DNA of 64,000 bases, taken from the NCBI GenBank assembly GCA_902363515.1, contig CABJAN010000004.1, forward strand, positions 1 through 64,000, written 5' to 3'. Every line of letters begins with the position of its first letter. Position 1 is the stretch's first letter. The DNA comes from Bacillota bacterium. GTDB taxonomy: Bacteria > Bacillota > Clostridia > Lachnospirales > Lachnospiraceae. The position numbers were made by a program, and so were the translations under genes. Positions 8,664-17,196 of this stretch are shown here, piece by piece. The notes under the pieces are model-generated. The model was given only the letters and a program-made list of their open reading frames with translations. It had not been told where the DNA came from and ran no database searches.

Positions 8664-9290
8664 ATGAAAAGAGAAGGGATTTTATTTCAGGGGCTCTGCA
8701 TACAGGAGTCAGGGAACGGTTTTATACAGGAAGAGGGAGTTTATTATGGTGAAAAAGTTTTTTTTCAAAAAGGAGAAACGCATTATGTGGATTGTACCTA
8801 TTTCCTGCTTTATGGAATAGGCAAAAACAGAAGGTGCCAGGAGCTGGTACAGGGGATGGAGGACAAGTGGAGAAATTATTTGCGGGGAAAAGCAAAAAAG
8901 AGCAGATACCAAGGTGAAATATTCTGGAATAGTCTGTACGGGGAGGAACAAGAATGTGCTCAAGCAGCGCTGGGACTTCTGGAAGATATTCGGGCAGAAG
9001 AGTCGGAACGGGCAGAACTGGCCTGGATTGGGTTCTGGTATTTGGTTCATAAGGGATTTTATGAGATATACGGTTTTCTTAAAGGCCGTTTTGAAACTAC
9101 ATTTCAAGCTCTTCTTTGGCTGGCAAAAGAGAAGCATCAGGAACCTTTTGTCAGCATCAGCTATCTTTGCCTGGAATTTTTGTTTGCAGAAGAGTTAGAA
9201 GTAAAAATAGTGAGAAACGGATGGCACTCTGATTTATACAGGTGTATGCAAAGGTGTATCAGAAAATGGGAAAATATAAGCAGATATTGA
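8664..9290 (+). CDS. Hypothetical protein, 208 residues
   Basis: I do not recognise this protein. It is predicted cytoplasmic, rich in aromatic residues and glutamate, with mixed helical content and several cysteines. It has no signal peptide and no clear membrane segment. AAAGAGG lies 6 nt before the ATG at 8664. It is a single gene between the carbonic anhydrase and the decarboxylase operon promoter, with no obvious terminator after it. Confidence 0.6.
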   Translation: MKREGILFQGLCIQESGNGFIQEEGVYYGEKVFFQKGETHYVDCTYFLLYGIGKNRRCQELVQGMEDKWRNYLRGKAKKSRYQGEIFWNSLYGEEQECAQAALGLLEDIRAEESERAELAWIGFWYLVHKGFYEIYGFLKGRFETTFQALLWLAKEKHQEPFVSISYLCLEFLFAEELEVKIVRNGWHSDLYRCMQRCIRKWENISRY

Positions 9291-9313
9291 TGTTAATATT
9301 TTGTCAAAAACTA

Positions 9314-9342
9314 TTGAAAAAAACCCGAAAACAAGGTACAAT
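9314..9342 (+). promoter_or_regulatory. Promoter of the decarboxylase operon
   Basis: A -35 TTGAAA (9314-9319) and a -10 TACAAT (9337-9342) are separated by 17 bp. They lie about 135 nt before the first gene. Confidence 0.75.
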
Positions 9343-9348
9343 TAAACT

Positions 9349-9450
9349 CGGCAGAAATTGGTCTTACTTATGTAGTGTGATACAGTGAACCAACAGGTGA
9401 TTTCTGCACAAAACCGGATGGAATCACAGAAAACGTGCAGAAATCCCGGT
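9349..9450 (+). promoter_or_regulatory. Structured 5' leader of the decarboxylase operon
   Basis: GCAGAAAT (9351-9358) pairs with ATTTCTGC (9400-9407), and TTGGT (9358-9362) can pair with ACCAA (9389-9393) inside it. A further copy of GCAGAAAT occurs at about 9436-9443 and could compete for the same 3' arm. This suggests a switchable leader. No known riboswitch class is recognised. Confidence 0.4.
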
Positions 9451-9477
9451 AAATATATTTAAATGGAGGGCTGATTA

Positions 9478-10914
9478 ATGAGTAGTACAGCACAAAGCTT
9501 AGCAAGTAAGAGAATTTTTTCATTACTTGATGAGAACAGTTTTGTTGAAATTGGCGGCTATGTAACAGCCAGAAACACAGATTTCAACTTATCTGAAAAA
9601 GAAACACCAGCAGATGGTGTTATCACTGGGTACGGTGTAATCGATGGCAGCCTGGTATATGTGTACAGCCAGGATGCATCTGTATTAAACGGATCCATTG
9701 GTGAAATGCATGCGAAAAAAATCGCAAACCTGTATGACTTGGCCATGAAAACAGGAGCGCCGGTTATCGGTCTGATTGATTGTGCAGGACTGAGACTGCA
9801 GGAAGCAACGGATGCATTAAATGCTTTTGGCGAAATCTACACAAAACAGGTTATGGCATCTGGGGTAATCCCTCAGATTACAGGAATTTTTGGCACCTGT
9901 GGCGGTGGACTGGCTGTTGTTCCTGGTTTGACAGACTTCACATTCATGGAAGCTAAGAAAGGCAGACTGTTTGTGAATGCACCAAATGCACTGGAAGGAA
10001 ACGAAATTTCTAAATGTGACACATCAAGTGCTGCATATCAGAGTGAAAATGCAGGTCTGGTAGATGTTCTGGGAAGTGAAGAAGAGATTTTCACACAGAT
10101 GAGAGAGCTGATTTCCATGCTGCCATCCAATTACGAAGATAACTCTTCTTATATCGAATGTACAGATGACCTGAACCGTGTATGCCCAGATTTGGCAAAC
10201 TGTGTAGGCGACACTGCAATTGCTTTTTCTCAGATTGCAGACAACAATGAATTCTTTGAAGTAAAAGCAGCGTATGCAAAAGATATGGTTACTGGTTTTA
10301 TCCGTTTAAATGGTGCTACCATTGGCTGTGTTGCAAACAGATGTGAGATTTACAACGAAGAAGGAGAAAAGACAGAATCCTTTGAAAATGTATTATCAGC
10401 AAGAGGATGTAAGAAAGCTGCTGAATTTGTGAAATTCTGTGATGCTTTTGAAATTCCAGTTCTGACACTTACAAATGTAAAAGGTTACAAAGCTACAAAA
10501 TGCTCAGAAGCAAATATTGCAAGAAATGCAGCTGAACTGACAAATGCATTTATTAGTGCTACGGTTCCTAAGGTAAATATTGTGATTGGTGAAGCTTTCG
10601 GAAGCGCTTATTTGACCATGAACAGCAAATCTACAGGAGCAGACATGGTATTTGCATGGTCAAATGCTCAGATTGGTATGATGGATGCAAAATTGGCTGC
10701 TAAAATTATGTATGCAGATGCAGATGCAGCTACAGTTAATGAAAAAGCAGCAGAGTATGCAATGCTTCAGTCTAGCGCTCTTTCAGCAGCTAAGAGAGGT
10801 TATGTTGATACCATCATTGAAGCGGAAGATACAAGAAAATATGTGATTGGTGCCTTTGAAATGTTATTCACAAAGAGAGAAGATCGTCCAAGCAAGAAAC
10901 ACGGCACGGTTTAA
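9478..10914 (+). CDS. Acyl-CoA carboxyltransferase subunit (MmdA/12S-like)
   Basis: This 478-residue protein belongs to the carboxyltransferase family that includes MmdA, propionyl-CoA carboxylase beta and the 12S transcarboxylase subunit. It moves CO2 between an acyl-CoA and biotin. It shows the two-crotonase-domain layout, with PADGVITGYGVIDG near residue 40 and a glycine-rich GTCGGGLAVVPGLTDF. The usual SGGARIQEG site reads CAGLRLQEA, so this is a divergent member and the acyl-CoA is not certain; methylmalonyl-CoA is the leading guess. GGAGGGC lies 7 nt upstream of the ATG. It heads an operon with OadG, biotin carrier, OadB and PycB subunits. Confidence 0.82.
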   Translation: MSSTAQSLASKRIFSLLDENSFVEIGGYVTARNTDFNLSEKETPADGVITGYGVIDGSLVYVYSQDASVLNGSIGEMHAKKIANLYDLAMKTGAPVIGLIDCAGLRLQEATDALNAFGEIYTKQVMASGVIPQITGIFGTCGGGLAVVPGLTDFTFMEAKKGRLFVNAPNALEGNEISKCDTSSAAYQSENAGLVDVLGSEEEIFTQMRELISMLPSNYEDNSSYIECTDDLNRVCPDLANCVGDTAIAFSQIADNNEFFEVKAAYAKDMVTGFIRLNGATIGCVANRCEIYNEEGEKTESFENVLSARGCKKAAEFVKFCDAFEIPVLTLTNVKGYKATKCSEANIARNAAELTNAFISATVPKVNIVIGEAFGSAYLTMNSKSTGADMVFAWSNAQIGMMDAKLAAKIMYADADAATVNEKAAEYAMLQSSALSAAKRGYVDTIIEAEDTRKYVIGAFEMLFTKREDRPSKKHGTV

Positions 10915-10930
10915 GCGAGGGGTGAATCAT

Positions 10931-11692
10931 ATGAAAAAGACATGGAAAAAATTAGGTAGTTTAGCAGCAGCAGGCATTCTTGCCTTATCTCTGGCCGGAT
11001 GCGGTGCTGAGAAGGAAAGTATCAATCAAAAGGTACAGCAGAATCTTTTTGACAGCAGTGTTTCTACCATGGAAACTCTGGTTAGTTATGATAATGCAAG
11101 TATGGAACAGGCTATTGAAGAGAATCCTAATATGGATGATTTCACAAAAGCTGCGTTTACATCCTGGATTGATAACTCAGAAGAGCTTGGTGCTTATCTG
11201 GGTATGAAGGGTGAGCAGACAGCGGAAAATACAGTAAAACTGGATAGCCATAAGTATGTGGTAACTTTGAAGGCAGAGTTTGAGAACAGAGATGCTGTTG
11301 TGGAATTGGTATATGATTCTAAACTTACACCGGAATCTGTAGGGTTTAGCCCAAACTATACAATGGGTGAAAAAATGCAGTCTGCAGCAGTCAATACAGT
11401 AATCGGTATTGCAATTGTATTTTTCATCTTGCTGTTCCTGAGTTTTGTGATTTCTCTTATGAAATATATTCCAAAACTGGAAGCAGCTCTTACCAAAAAG
11501 AATGCACCGGCACCAGCAAAAGCTCCAGCCCCTGCACCGGCAGCACCGGCTCCTGTGGAAGAGGAAGAATTGGTAGATGATGGTGAACTGGTTGCCGTAA
11601 TTGCAGCAGCAATTGCAGCAGCAGAAGGAACTTCTACAGATGGATTTGTAGTACGTTCTATCAGAAAATCAAATAAAAGAACTTGGCGATAG
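10931..11692 (+). CDS. OadG-family subunit with lipoprotein-type N-terminus
   Basis: This 254-residue protein begins with a lipoprotein signal ending LALSLAGC (lipobox cysteine C24). An extracytoplasmic domain of ~125 residues follows, then one membrane segment near residues 155-178. After that comes a cytoplasmic Ala-Pro-rich linker (APAPAKAPAPAPAAP) and a short C-terminal segment. The membrane segment and linker are typical of the gamma/delta subunit (OadG) of sodium-pump decarboxylases, which anchors the complex. The start is the ATG at 10931, preceded by GAGGGGTGA. The extra lipoprotein domain makes it longer than classical OadG. Confidence 0.75.
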   Translation: MKKTWKKLGSLAAAGILALSLAGCGAEKESINQKVQQNLFDSSVSTMETLVSYDNASMEQAIEENPNMDDFTKAAFTSWIDNSEELGAYLGMKGEQTAENTVKLDSHKYVVTLKAEFENRDAVVELVYDSKLTPESVGFSPNYTMGEKMQSAAVNTVIGIAIVFFILLFLSFVISLMKYIPKLEAALTKKNAPAPAKAPAPAPAAPAPVEEEELVDDGELVAVIAAAIAAAEGTSTDGFVVRSIRKSNKRTWR

Positions 11693-11716
11693 GCTATGTC
11701 ATAGGAGGAAATCAAT

Positions 11717-12082
11717 ATGAAATCTTATACAATTACAGTAAATGGCGTTGCATATGATGTAACAGTAGAAGAAGGTACTGGAAACGCAGCAGCACCTGCA
11801 GCAGCTCCTAAGGCTGCACCAAAAGCAGCTCCAAAGGCAGCAGCGAAACCTGTAGCTGCAGCAGCTGGTGCAATTGAAGTGAAAGCTTCTGTACCTGGAA
11901 AAGTGTTTAAAGTGGAAGCAAGTGTTGGACAGACAGTAAAAGCTGGTGACGCAATTGTAGTTCTGGAAGCTATGAAAATGGAAATCCCTGTTGTTGCTCC
12001 ACAGGATGGTGTTGTTGCAGGCATCAATGTAGCTGTTGGTGATACAGTAGAAAACGGTGATGTTTTAGCATCCATGAACTAG
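11717..12082 (+). CDS. Biotin carrier protein (biotinyl domain)
   Basis: This 121-residue protein is the biotin carrier of the complex. The biotin attachment motif EAMKMEIPV places the modified lysine at K87. A flexible linker rich in Ala, Pro and Lys (residues ~22-53) precedes the lipoyl/biotinyl fold. It carries carboxyl groups between the carboxyltransferase subunits encoded on either side and the membrane decarboxylase OadB. AGGAGG precedes the ATG. Confidence 0.92.
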   Translation: MKSYTITVNGVAYDVTVEEGTGNAAAPAAAPKAAPKAAPKAAAKPVAAAAGAIEVKASVPGKVFKVEASVGQTVKAGDAIVVLEAMKMEIPVVAPQDGVVAGINVAVGDTVENGDVLASMN

Positions 12083-12152
12083 AATTTGCATACAGTGTAA
12101 ATTCCCAAAGCAGGCTATGCCTGTGGAAAACAAATAAATGGGAGGTAAAAAA

Positions 12153-13301
12153 ATGTCTAACATTGCAGATACACTGTCAAACCTTGTAGGACAGACAGCT
12201 TTTTTGAATCTGACAGTGGGTAACCTGATTATGATTTTAGTGGCATTTATATTCTTATATCTTGCCATTGCAAAAGGTTTTGAACCACTTCTGCTCGTGC
12301 CAATTGCATTTGGTATGCTTCTGGTAAATATTTATCCGGATATTATGGCAAGTGCGGAACAAACATCAAACGGAGTCGCTGGACTTCTCCATATTTTCTA
12401 TATTCTGGATGAATGGAGTGTACTTCCGTCTCTGATTTTCCTTGGTGTTGGAGCCATGACAGACTTTGGTCCACTGATTGCCAATCCAAAAAGTTTCCTG
12501 TTAGGAGCAGCTGCACAGCTGGGTATCTATGCAGCATACTTCCTGGCAATCTTCATGGGATTCAATGGTAAGGCAGCAGCAGCCATCTCTATTATTGGTG
12601 GTGCTGACGGTCCGACATCTATTTTCCTTGCTGGTAAGTTAGGACAGTCTGCTCTTATGGGAGCCATTGCAGTAGCGGCATATTCTTATATGTCACTGGT
12701 TCCGATTATCCAGCCGCCTATTATGAAACTTCTCACAACAGAAGAAGAGAGAAAAATCAAAATGGAACAGCTCCGTCCGGTTTCTAAACTGGAAAAAATC
12801 CTGTTCCCAATCATTATTACCGTTGTTGTATGTCTGATTCTGCCAACAACAGCTCCGCTGGTTGGTATGTTAATGCTTGGTAACCTGTTCCGTGAATCAG
12901 GTGTTGTAAAACAGCTTTCAGAGACAGCTTCCAATGCTTTGATGTACATCGTAGTTATCCTTCTGGGAACTTCTGTAGGTGCTGCAACAAGCGCTGAAGC
13001 TTTCCTGAAAGTGGATACCTTAAAAATCGTAGTATTAGGTCTGATTGCCTTTGCATTTGGTACTGCAGGAGGTGTGCTTCTTGGTAAAGTAATGTGCAAA
13101 CTTACACATGGCAAAATTAATCCTCTGATTGGTTCCGCCGGTGTGTCCGCTGTACCTATGGCAGCACGTGTATCTCAGAAAGTAGGTGCAGAAGCAGATC
13201 CTACCAACTTCCTGCTCATGCATGCTATGGGACCAAACGTTGCAGGTGTTATCGGTACTGCTGTAGCAGCCGGTGCTTTTATGGCGATTTACGGAGTATA
13301 A
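12153..13301 (+). CDS. oadB: Sodium-ion-translocating decarboxylase beta subunit
   Basis: This 382-residue polytopic membrane protein is the OadB/MmdB/GcdB beta subunit. It decarboxylates carboxybiotin and couples this to Na+ export. The conserved [10 protein letters not shown] motif lies near residue 150, within multiple hydrophobic helices. An ATG at 12138 is in frame, but GGAGG lies between it and the ATG at 12153, so I use 12153. Its presence implies that the operon conserves decarboxylation energy as a sodium gradient. Confidence 0.93.
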   Translation: MSNIADTLSNLVGQTAFLNLTVGNLIMILVAFIFLYLAIAKGFEPLLLVPIAFGMLLVNIYPDIMASAEQTSNGVAGLLHIFYILDEWSVLPSLIFLGVGAMTDFGPLIANPKSFLLGAAAQLGIYAAYFLAIFMGFNGKAAAAISIIGGADGPTSIFLAGKLGQSALMGAIAVAAYSYMSLVPIIQPPIMKLLTTEEERKIKMEQLRPVSKLEKILFPIIITVVVCLILPTTAPLVGMLMLGNLFRESGVVKQLSETASNALMYIVVILLGTSVGAATSAEAFLKVDTLKIVVLGLIAFAFGTAGGVLLGKVMCKLTHGKINPLIGSAGVSAVPMAARVSQKVGAEADPTNFLLMHAMGPNVAGVIGTAVAAGAFMAIYGV

Positions 13302-13337
13302 TACCTGTCTGTATCATGAATAAATATGGAGGAAATA

Positions 13338-14753
13338 ATGATGGCAGAAGTAGTAAAAAAACCTATTAAAATTACTGAAACAATTCTGCGTGATGCGCAT
13401 CAGTCTCTGATTGCTACTAGAATGACAACAGAGCAGATGATGCCTATCGTAGAAAAATTAGATAAAGTTGGCTACCATTCCGTAGAGTGCTGGGGCGGTG
13501 CAACTTTCGATGCTTCCCTTCGTTTCTTAAAAGAAGATCCATGGGAAAGACTTCGTAAATTCCGCGACGGATTTAAAAACACAAAATTACAGATGTTATT
13601 CCGTGGACAGAATATTTTAGGATACCGTCCTTATGCAGATGACGTAGTAGAGTATTTTGTACAGAAATCCATTGCAAATGGTATTGATATCATTCGTATT
13701 TTTGACTGTTTAAATGACCTTCGTAACCTGCAGACAGCAGTAAAAGCAGCAAACAAGGAAAAAGGACATGCACAGGTTGCTCTGTCTTATACTCTTGGAG
13801 ATGCTTATACACTGGAGTACTGGGTAGAGATGGCAAAGAAGATTGAAGATATGGGTGCAGATTCTATTTGTATCAAGGATATGGCTGGTCTTCTTCTTCC
13901 TTACACAGCAACAGAATTGGTTACTGCATTAAAAGAAGCAGTTGATATCCCAATTCAGCTTCATACACACTATACTTCTGGTGTTGCTTCCATGACCTAT
14001 ATGAAAGCAGTAGAAGCAGGGGTGGATGTGATTGATACAGCTATGTCTCCGTTTGCTCTGGGTACTTCTCAGCCTGCAACAGAGGTTATGGTAGAAACCT
14101 TTAAAGGTACACCATATGATACTGGATTTGACCAGAAATTACTGGCAGAAATCGCTGATTACTTCCGTCCAATTCGTGACGAGGCTCTGGAAAGCGGTCT
14201 GTTAAATCCAAAGAACCTGGGTGTAAACATTAAAACACTGTTATACCAGGTACCAGGTGGTATGCTTTCAAACCTGACTTCTCAGTTAAAAGAACAGCAT
14301 GCAGAAGATAAATTCTATGATGTATTAGAAGAAGTTCCAAGAGTTCGTAAAGACCTGGGTGAACCGCCTCTGGTTACACCATCTTCTCAGATCGTTGGTA
14401 CACAGGCTGTATTTAACGTAATTATGGGAGAACGCTACAAGATGGTAACAAAAGAGACAAAAGATGTATTAAGCGGAAAATATGGCGCTACTGTAAAACC
14501 ATTTAACAAAGAAGTACAGGAAAAATGCATTGGTGATACAGAAGTTATCACCTGCCGTCCAGCAGACCTGATTAAACCAGAGCTGGATGTTCTGAGAAAA
14601 GAAATGGAACAGTGGTCTGAACAGGAAGAAGACGTATTGTCCTATGCACTGTTCCCACAGGTAGCAACAGACTTCTTCAAATACAGAGAAGCTCAGAAAA
14701 CAAAAGTAGATCCAAAAGAAGCAGACACAGAAAACGGAGCATATCCGGTTTAA
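13338..14753 (+). CDS. Pyruvate/oxaloacetate carboxyltransferase (OadA/PycB-like)
   Basis: This 471-residue protein is the pyruvate/oxaloacetate carboxyltransferase (OadA, PycB or 5S transcarboxylase type). It shows ETILRDAHQSLIATRM at the N-terminus and the metal-binding QLHTHYTSG, typical of the TIM-barrel carboxyltransferase with its conserved C-terminal domain. It lacks a fused biotinyl domain; that function is on the separate carrier gene upstream. GGAGG lies 5 nt before the ATG at 13338 and 8 nt before another at 13341, so either may be used. It is the last gene of the operon. With the MmdA-like subunit it gives the complex two different acceptors. Confidence 0.88.
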   Translation: MMAEVVKKPIKITETILRDAHQSLIATRMTTEQMMPIVEKLDKVGYHSVECWGGATFDASLRFLKEDPWERLRKFRDGFKNTKLQMLFRGQNILGYRPYADDVVEYFVQKSIANGIDIIRIFDCLNDLRNLQTAVKAANKEKGHAQVALSYTLGDAYTLEYWVEMAKKIEDMGADSICIKDMAGLLLPYTATELVTALKEAVDIPIQLHTHYTSGVASMTYMKAVEAGVDVIDTAMSPFALGTSQPATEVMVETFKGTPYDTGFDQKLLAEIADYFRPIRDEALESGLLNPKNLGVNIKTLLYQVPGGMLSNLTSQLKEQHAEDKFYDVLEEVPRVRKDLGEPPLVTPSSQIVGTQAVFNVIMGERYKMVTKETKDVLSGKYGATVKPFNKEVQEKCIGDTEVITCRPADLIKPELDVLRKEMEQWSEQEEDVLSYALFPQVATDFFKYREAQKTKVDPKEADTENGAYPV

Positions 14754-14828
14754 AACTGTGCTGTGAAGCGGTGACAAACTTATTTTAAGAAATTATAACT
14801 AAAAAGTTGTTGTAGAGACAATTAGAAG

Positions 14829-14881
14829 GAAGGTTGGTGTTTTTCCGGTACGCAGACTGAGGCGGAAAGACATCAACCTTC
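14829..14881 (+). terminator. Long hairpin after the decarboxylase operon
   Basis: GAAGGTTGGTGTTTTTCCG (14829-14847) pairs with CGGAAAGACATCAACCTTC (14863-14881): 19 bp including two G-U pairs that fit a plus-strand RNA, with a 15-nt loop. A U-tract is absent, so it may be a processing or stabilising hairpin rather than a full terminator. Confidence 0.5.
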
Positions 14882-14902
14882 TCAATATGTTTCTATGACA
14901 GC

Positions 14903-14966
14903 TTTTTTTCGTGAAATAGAAATTTAACATTTTTTTCGTGAAACTTTTGCATTTTTGTGCTATGAT
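14903..14966 (+). promoter_or_regulatory. Promoter and tandem operator of the RpiR-family gene
   Basis: Two identical 14-bp direct repeats, TTTTTTTCGTGAAA, lie at 14903-14916 and 14930-14943. Each contains the dyad TTTC-GT-GAAA. An extended -10, TGCTATGAT (14958-14966), follows, so the second repeat covers the -35 position. This is a good candidate for autoregulation by the RpiR-type protein encoded next. Confidence 0.6.
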
Positions 14967-15006
14967 AATAAAATGCGAAAGAAACTTAGAGAAGAGGAAA
15001 TAAATC

Positions 15007-15918
15007 ATGGGCAATTCAGAGCATCTGCTCAGCAAAATGAATTCACAGTATCAAAAATTTAGCAAAGGTCAGAAGAAACTGGCAGCGTACATCCAGGAGA
15101 ATTATGACAAGGCGGCTTTTCTTACCGCAGCCAGACTTGGAGAAACCGTAGGCGTCAGTGAGTCAACTGTGGTACGCTTTGCCATTCACCTGGGATATAA
15201 AGGATATCCGGAATTCCAGAAGGAGCTGGAGGAGCTGGTACGGACAAAATTAAATTCCATCCAGCGCATGGAGGTTACTTACGGAAAAGTACCACAGTCG
15301 GAAATTTTGGATACGGTACTGCATTCGGATATTGATAAGATTAAGATGACATTAGAAGCTGTGGATCATGAGGCTTTTGATCTGGCAGTTGAAACCATTT
15401 TAAATGCGAAAAATATTTATATTGTGGGGATTCGAAGCTGTGCGCCTCTGGCCAGTTTTCTGGCGTTTTATCTGAATCTGATTTTTGACAATGTCAGGCT
15501 TTTGAACACCAACAGTTCCAGTGAACTGTTTGAACAGATGATTCGTATCGGGGAGGAGGATGTGATGATTGGAATCAGTTTTCCCCGCTATTCCATGAGA
15601 ACATTAAAAGCTCTGGAATTTGCCAATAACCGCAATGCCAAGGTGATTACTCTTACGGACAGCATTCATTCTCCCATGAACCTGTATTCTTCCTGTAATC
15701 TTATTGCAAGAAGTGATATGGCATCTATTGTGGATTCTCTTGTGGCGCCTCTGAGTGTGATTAATGCTCTGGTAGTGGCTCTTTGCATGAGGAAACAAGA
15801 GGATGTGGTGGCAACCCTGGAATCTCTGGAAAAAATATGGGATGAATATCAGGTCTATAATAATGATGAAATTAATCTGGCGGATCATCAGGAGATTCAA
15901 CTGACAGAACCGAATTAA
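15007..15918 (+). CDS. MurR/RpiR-family transcriptional regulator
   Basis: This 303-residue protein has an N-terminal RpiR-type helix-turn-helix (GVSESTVVRFAIHLGY near residues 45-60). A SIS phosphosugar-binding domain follows at about 120-250. Such regulators sense phosphorylated sugars. It lies 250 bp after the decarboxylase operon, with its own promoter and two operator-like repeats. It is followed after 11 nt by a flavoprotein gene, so the regulator may head the flavoprotein-cmk-ispH-rpsA transcript. The ligand cannot be predicted. Confidence 0.88.
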   Translation: MGNSEHLLSKMNSQYQKFSKGQKKLAAYIQENYDKAAFLTAARLGETVGVSESTVVRFAIHLGYKGYPEFQKELEELVRTKLNSIQRMEVTYGKVPQSEILDTVLHSDIDKIKMTLEAVDHEAFDLAVETILNAKNIYIVGIRSCAPLASFLAFYLNLIFDNVRLLNTNSSSELFEQMIRIGEEDVMIGISFPRYSMRTLKALEFANNRNAKVITLTDSIHSPMNLYSSCNLIARSDMASIVDSLVAPLSVINALVVALCMRKQEDVVATLESLEKIWDEYQVYNNDEINLADHQEIQLTEPN

Positions 15919-15929
15919 AGGAGAGATTT

Positions 15930-17174
15930 ATGGCAAAAATACTAATTATTGGCGGCGGAGCAGCCGGAATGGCATCCGCAGCCTTTTTAGGGGAACATGG
16001 ACACCAGGTTCATGTGTTTGAAAAAAATGAAAAACTTGGGAAAAAGTTGTTTATTACGGGAAAAGGACGCTGCAATCTCACCAATTCCTGTGATGAGGAA
16101 ACTTTTTTTCAATCTGTGGTAAGTAATGAGAAGTTTTTATATAGCGCCTTTCACGGGTTTTCCAATGAAGATGCCATTGCTTATTTTGAACAACTGGGTC
16201 TGCCCTTAAAGGAAGAACGAGGCGGGAGAATTTTCCCAAAATCGGATCATTCATCGGATGTGATTAAAGCTTTGGAACAGCGGATGAAGGAGCTGGATGT
16301 AAAGATTCACCTTAACAGTCTGGTAAAAGAGATTTTATTACAGGAAACAGACGAAGGACAGAAAAAGGTCACAGGAGTTCTCCTGGAAAATGGACAGGAG
16401 ATTGTCGGAGATAAAGTCATTGTGGCCACCGGCGGTATGTCTTATCAGGCTACCGGTTCTACCGGAGATGGCTATGAGTTTGCAAAACAGGCAGGGCATA
16501 AGGTTACAACCCTGCGCAGTGCCCTGGTTCCCATGGAAACAAAGGAAGAATATATACCAAGAATGCAGGGGCTTTCTTTAAAAAATGTAAGATTTACCGT
16601 AAAAGACGGGAAAAAGGTACTGTATCAGGATTTTGGAGAGCTTTTGTTTACTCATTTTGGCATGTCCGGTCCTCTGGTGCTTACTGCCAGTTCCTATCTT
16701 GGGAAAAAACTGGAAAAGAAGGAATTGCAGGGTACCATTGACTTGAAAGCAGCCTTAACAGAGGAACAACTGGATGCCAGACTTTTGCGGGAATTTGAAG
16801 CAGGAAAAAATAAACAGTTTAAAAACGTGATTTCGGGAATGTTTCCGTCCAAAATGTTTCCGGTGATACTGGAACTTGGAAAAATTCCTTCTGAGAAAAA
16901 GGTAAATGAAATTACAAAAGCGGAAAGAATGGAATTTCTCCGGGTAGTGAAAAATTTCCCTGTGACCATTACCGGACTGCGGGGATTCCGGGAAGCAATT
17001 ATTACACAAGGCGGCGTAAAAACCGGAGAAATCAATCCTAAGACCATGGAGTCTAAGAAAGCACAGGGCTTATATTTTATCGGAGAAGTGCTGGATCTGG
17101 ATGCAGTCACCGGAGGATTTAATCTGCAGATTGCCTGGTCTACAGCCAGAGCTGCGGCAGACTATATAGAATGA
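15930..17174 (+). CDS. FAD-dependent oxidoreductase, HI0933/BaiN-like
   Basis: This 414-residue flavoprotein begins with a dinucleotide-binding GGGAAGMASAAFLGEHG near residue 7. It contains GKKLFITGKGRCNLTNS and the C-terminal VTGGFNLQIAWSTARAAA, both typical of the HI0933/YhiN family, annotated broadly as NAD(P)/FAD-dependent oxidoreductase. The BaiN bile-acid enzyme is a relative, but this position next to cmk is common in Clostridia and argues for a general role. GGAGAG precedes the ATG by 4 nt. Confidence 0.88.
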   Translation: MAKILIIGGGAAGMASAAFLGEHGHQVHVFEKNEKLGKKLFITGKGRCNLTNSCDEETFFQSVVSNEKFLYSAFHGFSNEDAIAYFEQLGLPLKEERGGRIFPKSDHSSDVIKALEQRMKELDVKIHLNSLVKEILLQETDEGQKKVTGVLLENGQEIVGDKVIVATGGMSYQATGSTGDGYEFAKQAGHKVTTLRSALVPMETKEEYIPRMQGLSLKNVRFTVKDGKKVLYQDFGELLFTHFGMSGPLVLTASSYLGKKLEKKELQGTIDLKAALTEEQLDARLLREFEAGKNKQFKNVISGMFPSKMFPVILELGKIPSEKKVNEITKAERMEFLRVVKNFPVTITGLRGFREAIITQGGVKTGEINPKTMESKKAQGLYFIGEVLDLDAVTGGFNLQIAWSTARAAADYIE

Positions 17175-17196
17175 AAGAAGAGCAAGGAGAAAAAAG

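Noticed and set aside
15930..17174. Calling the flavoprotein a bile-acid-transforming BaiN
   Set aside because: The family is broad, no other bai genes are present, and the cmk context is a common housekeeping arrangement.
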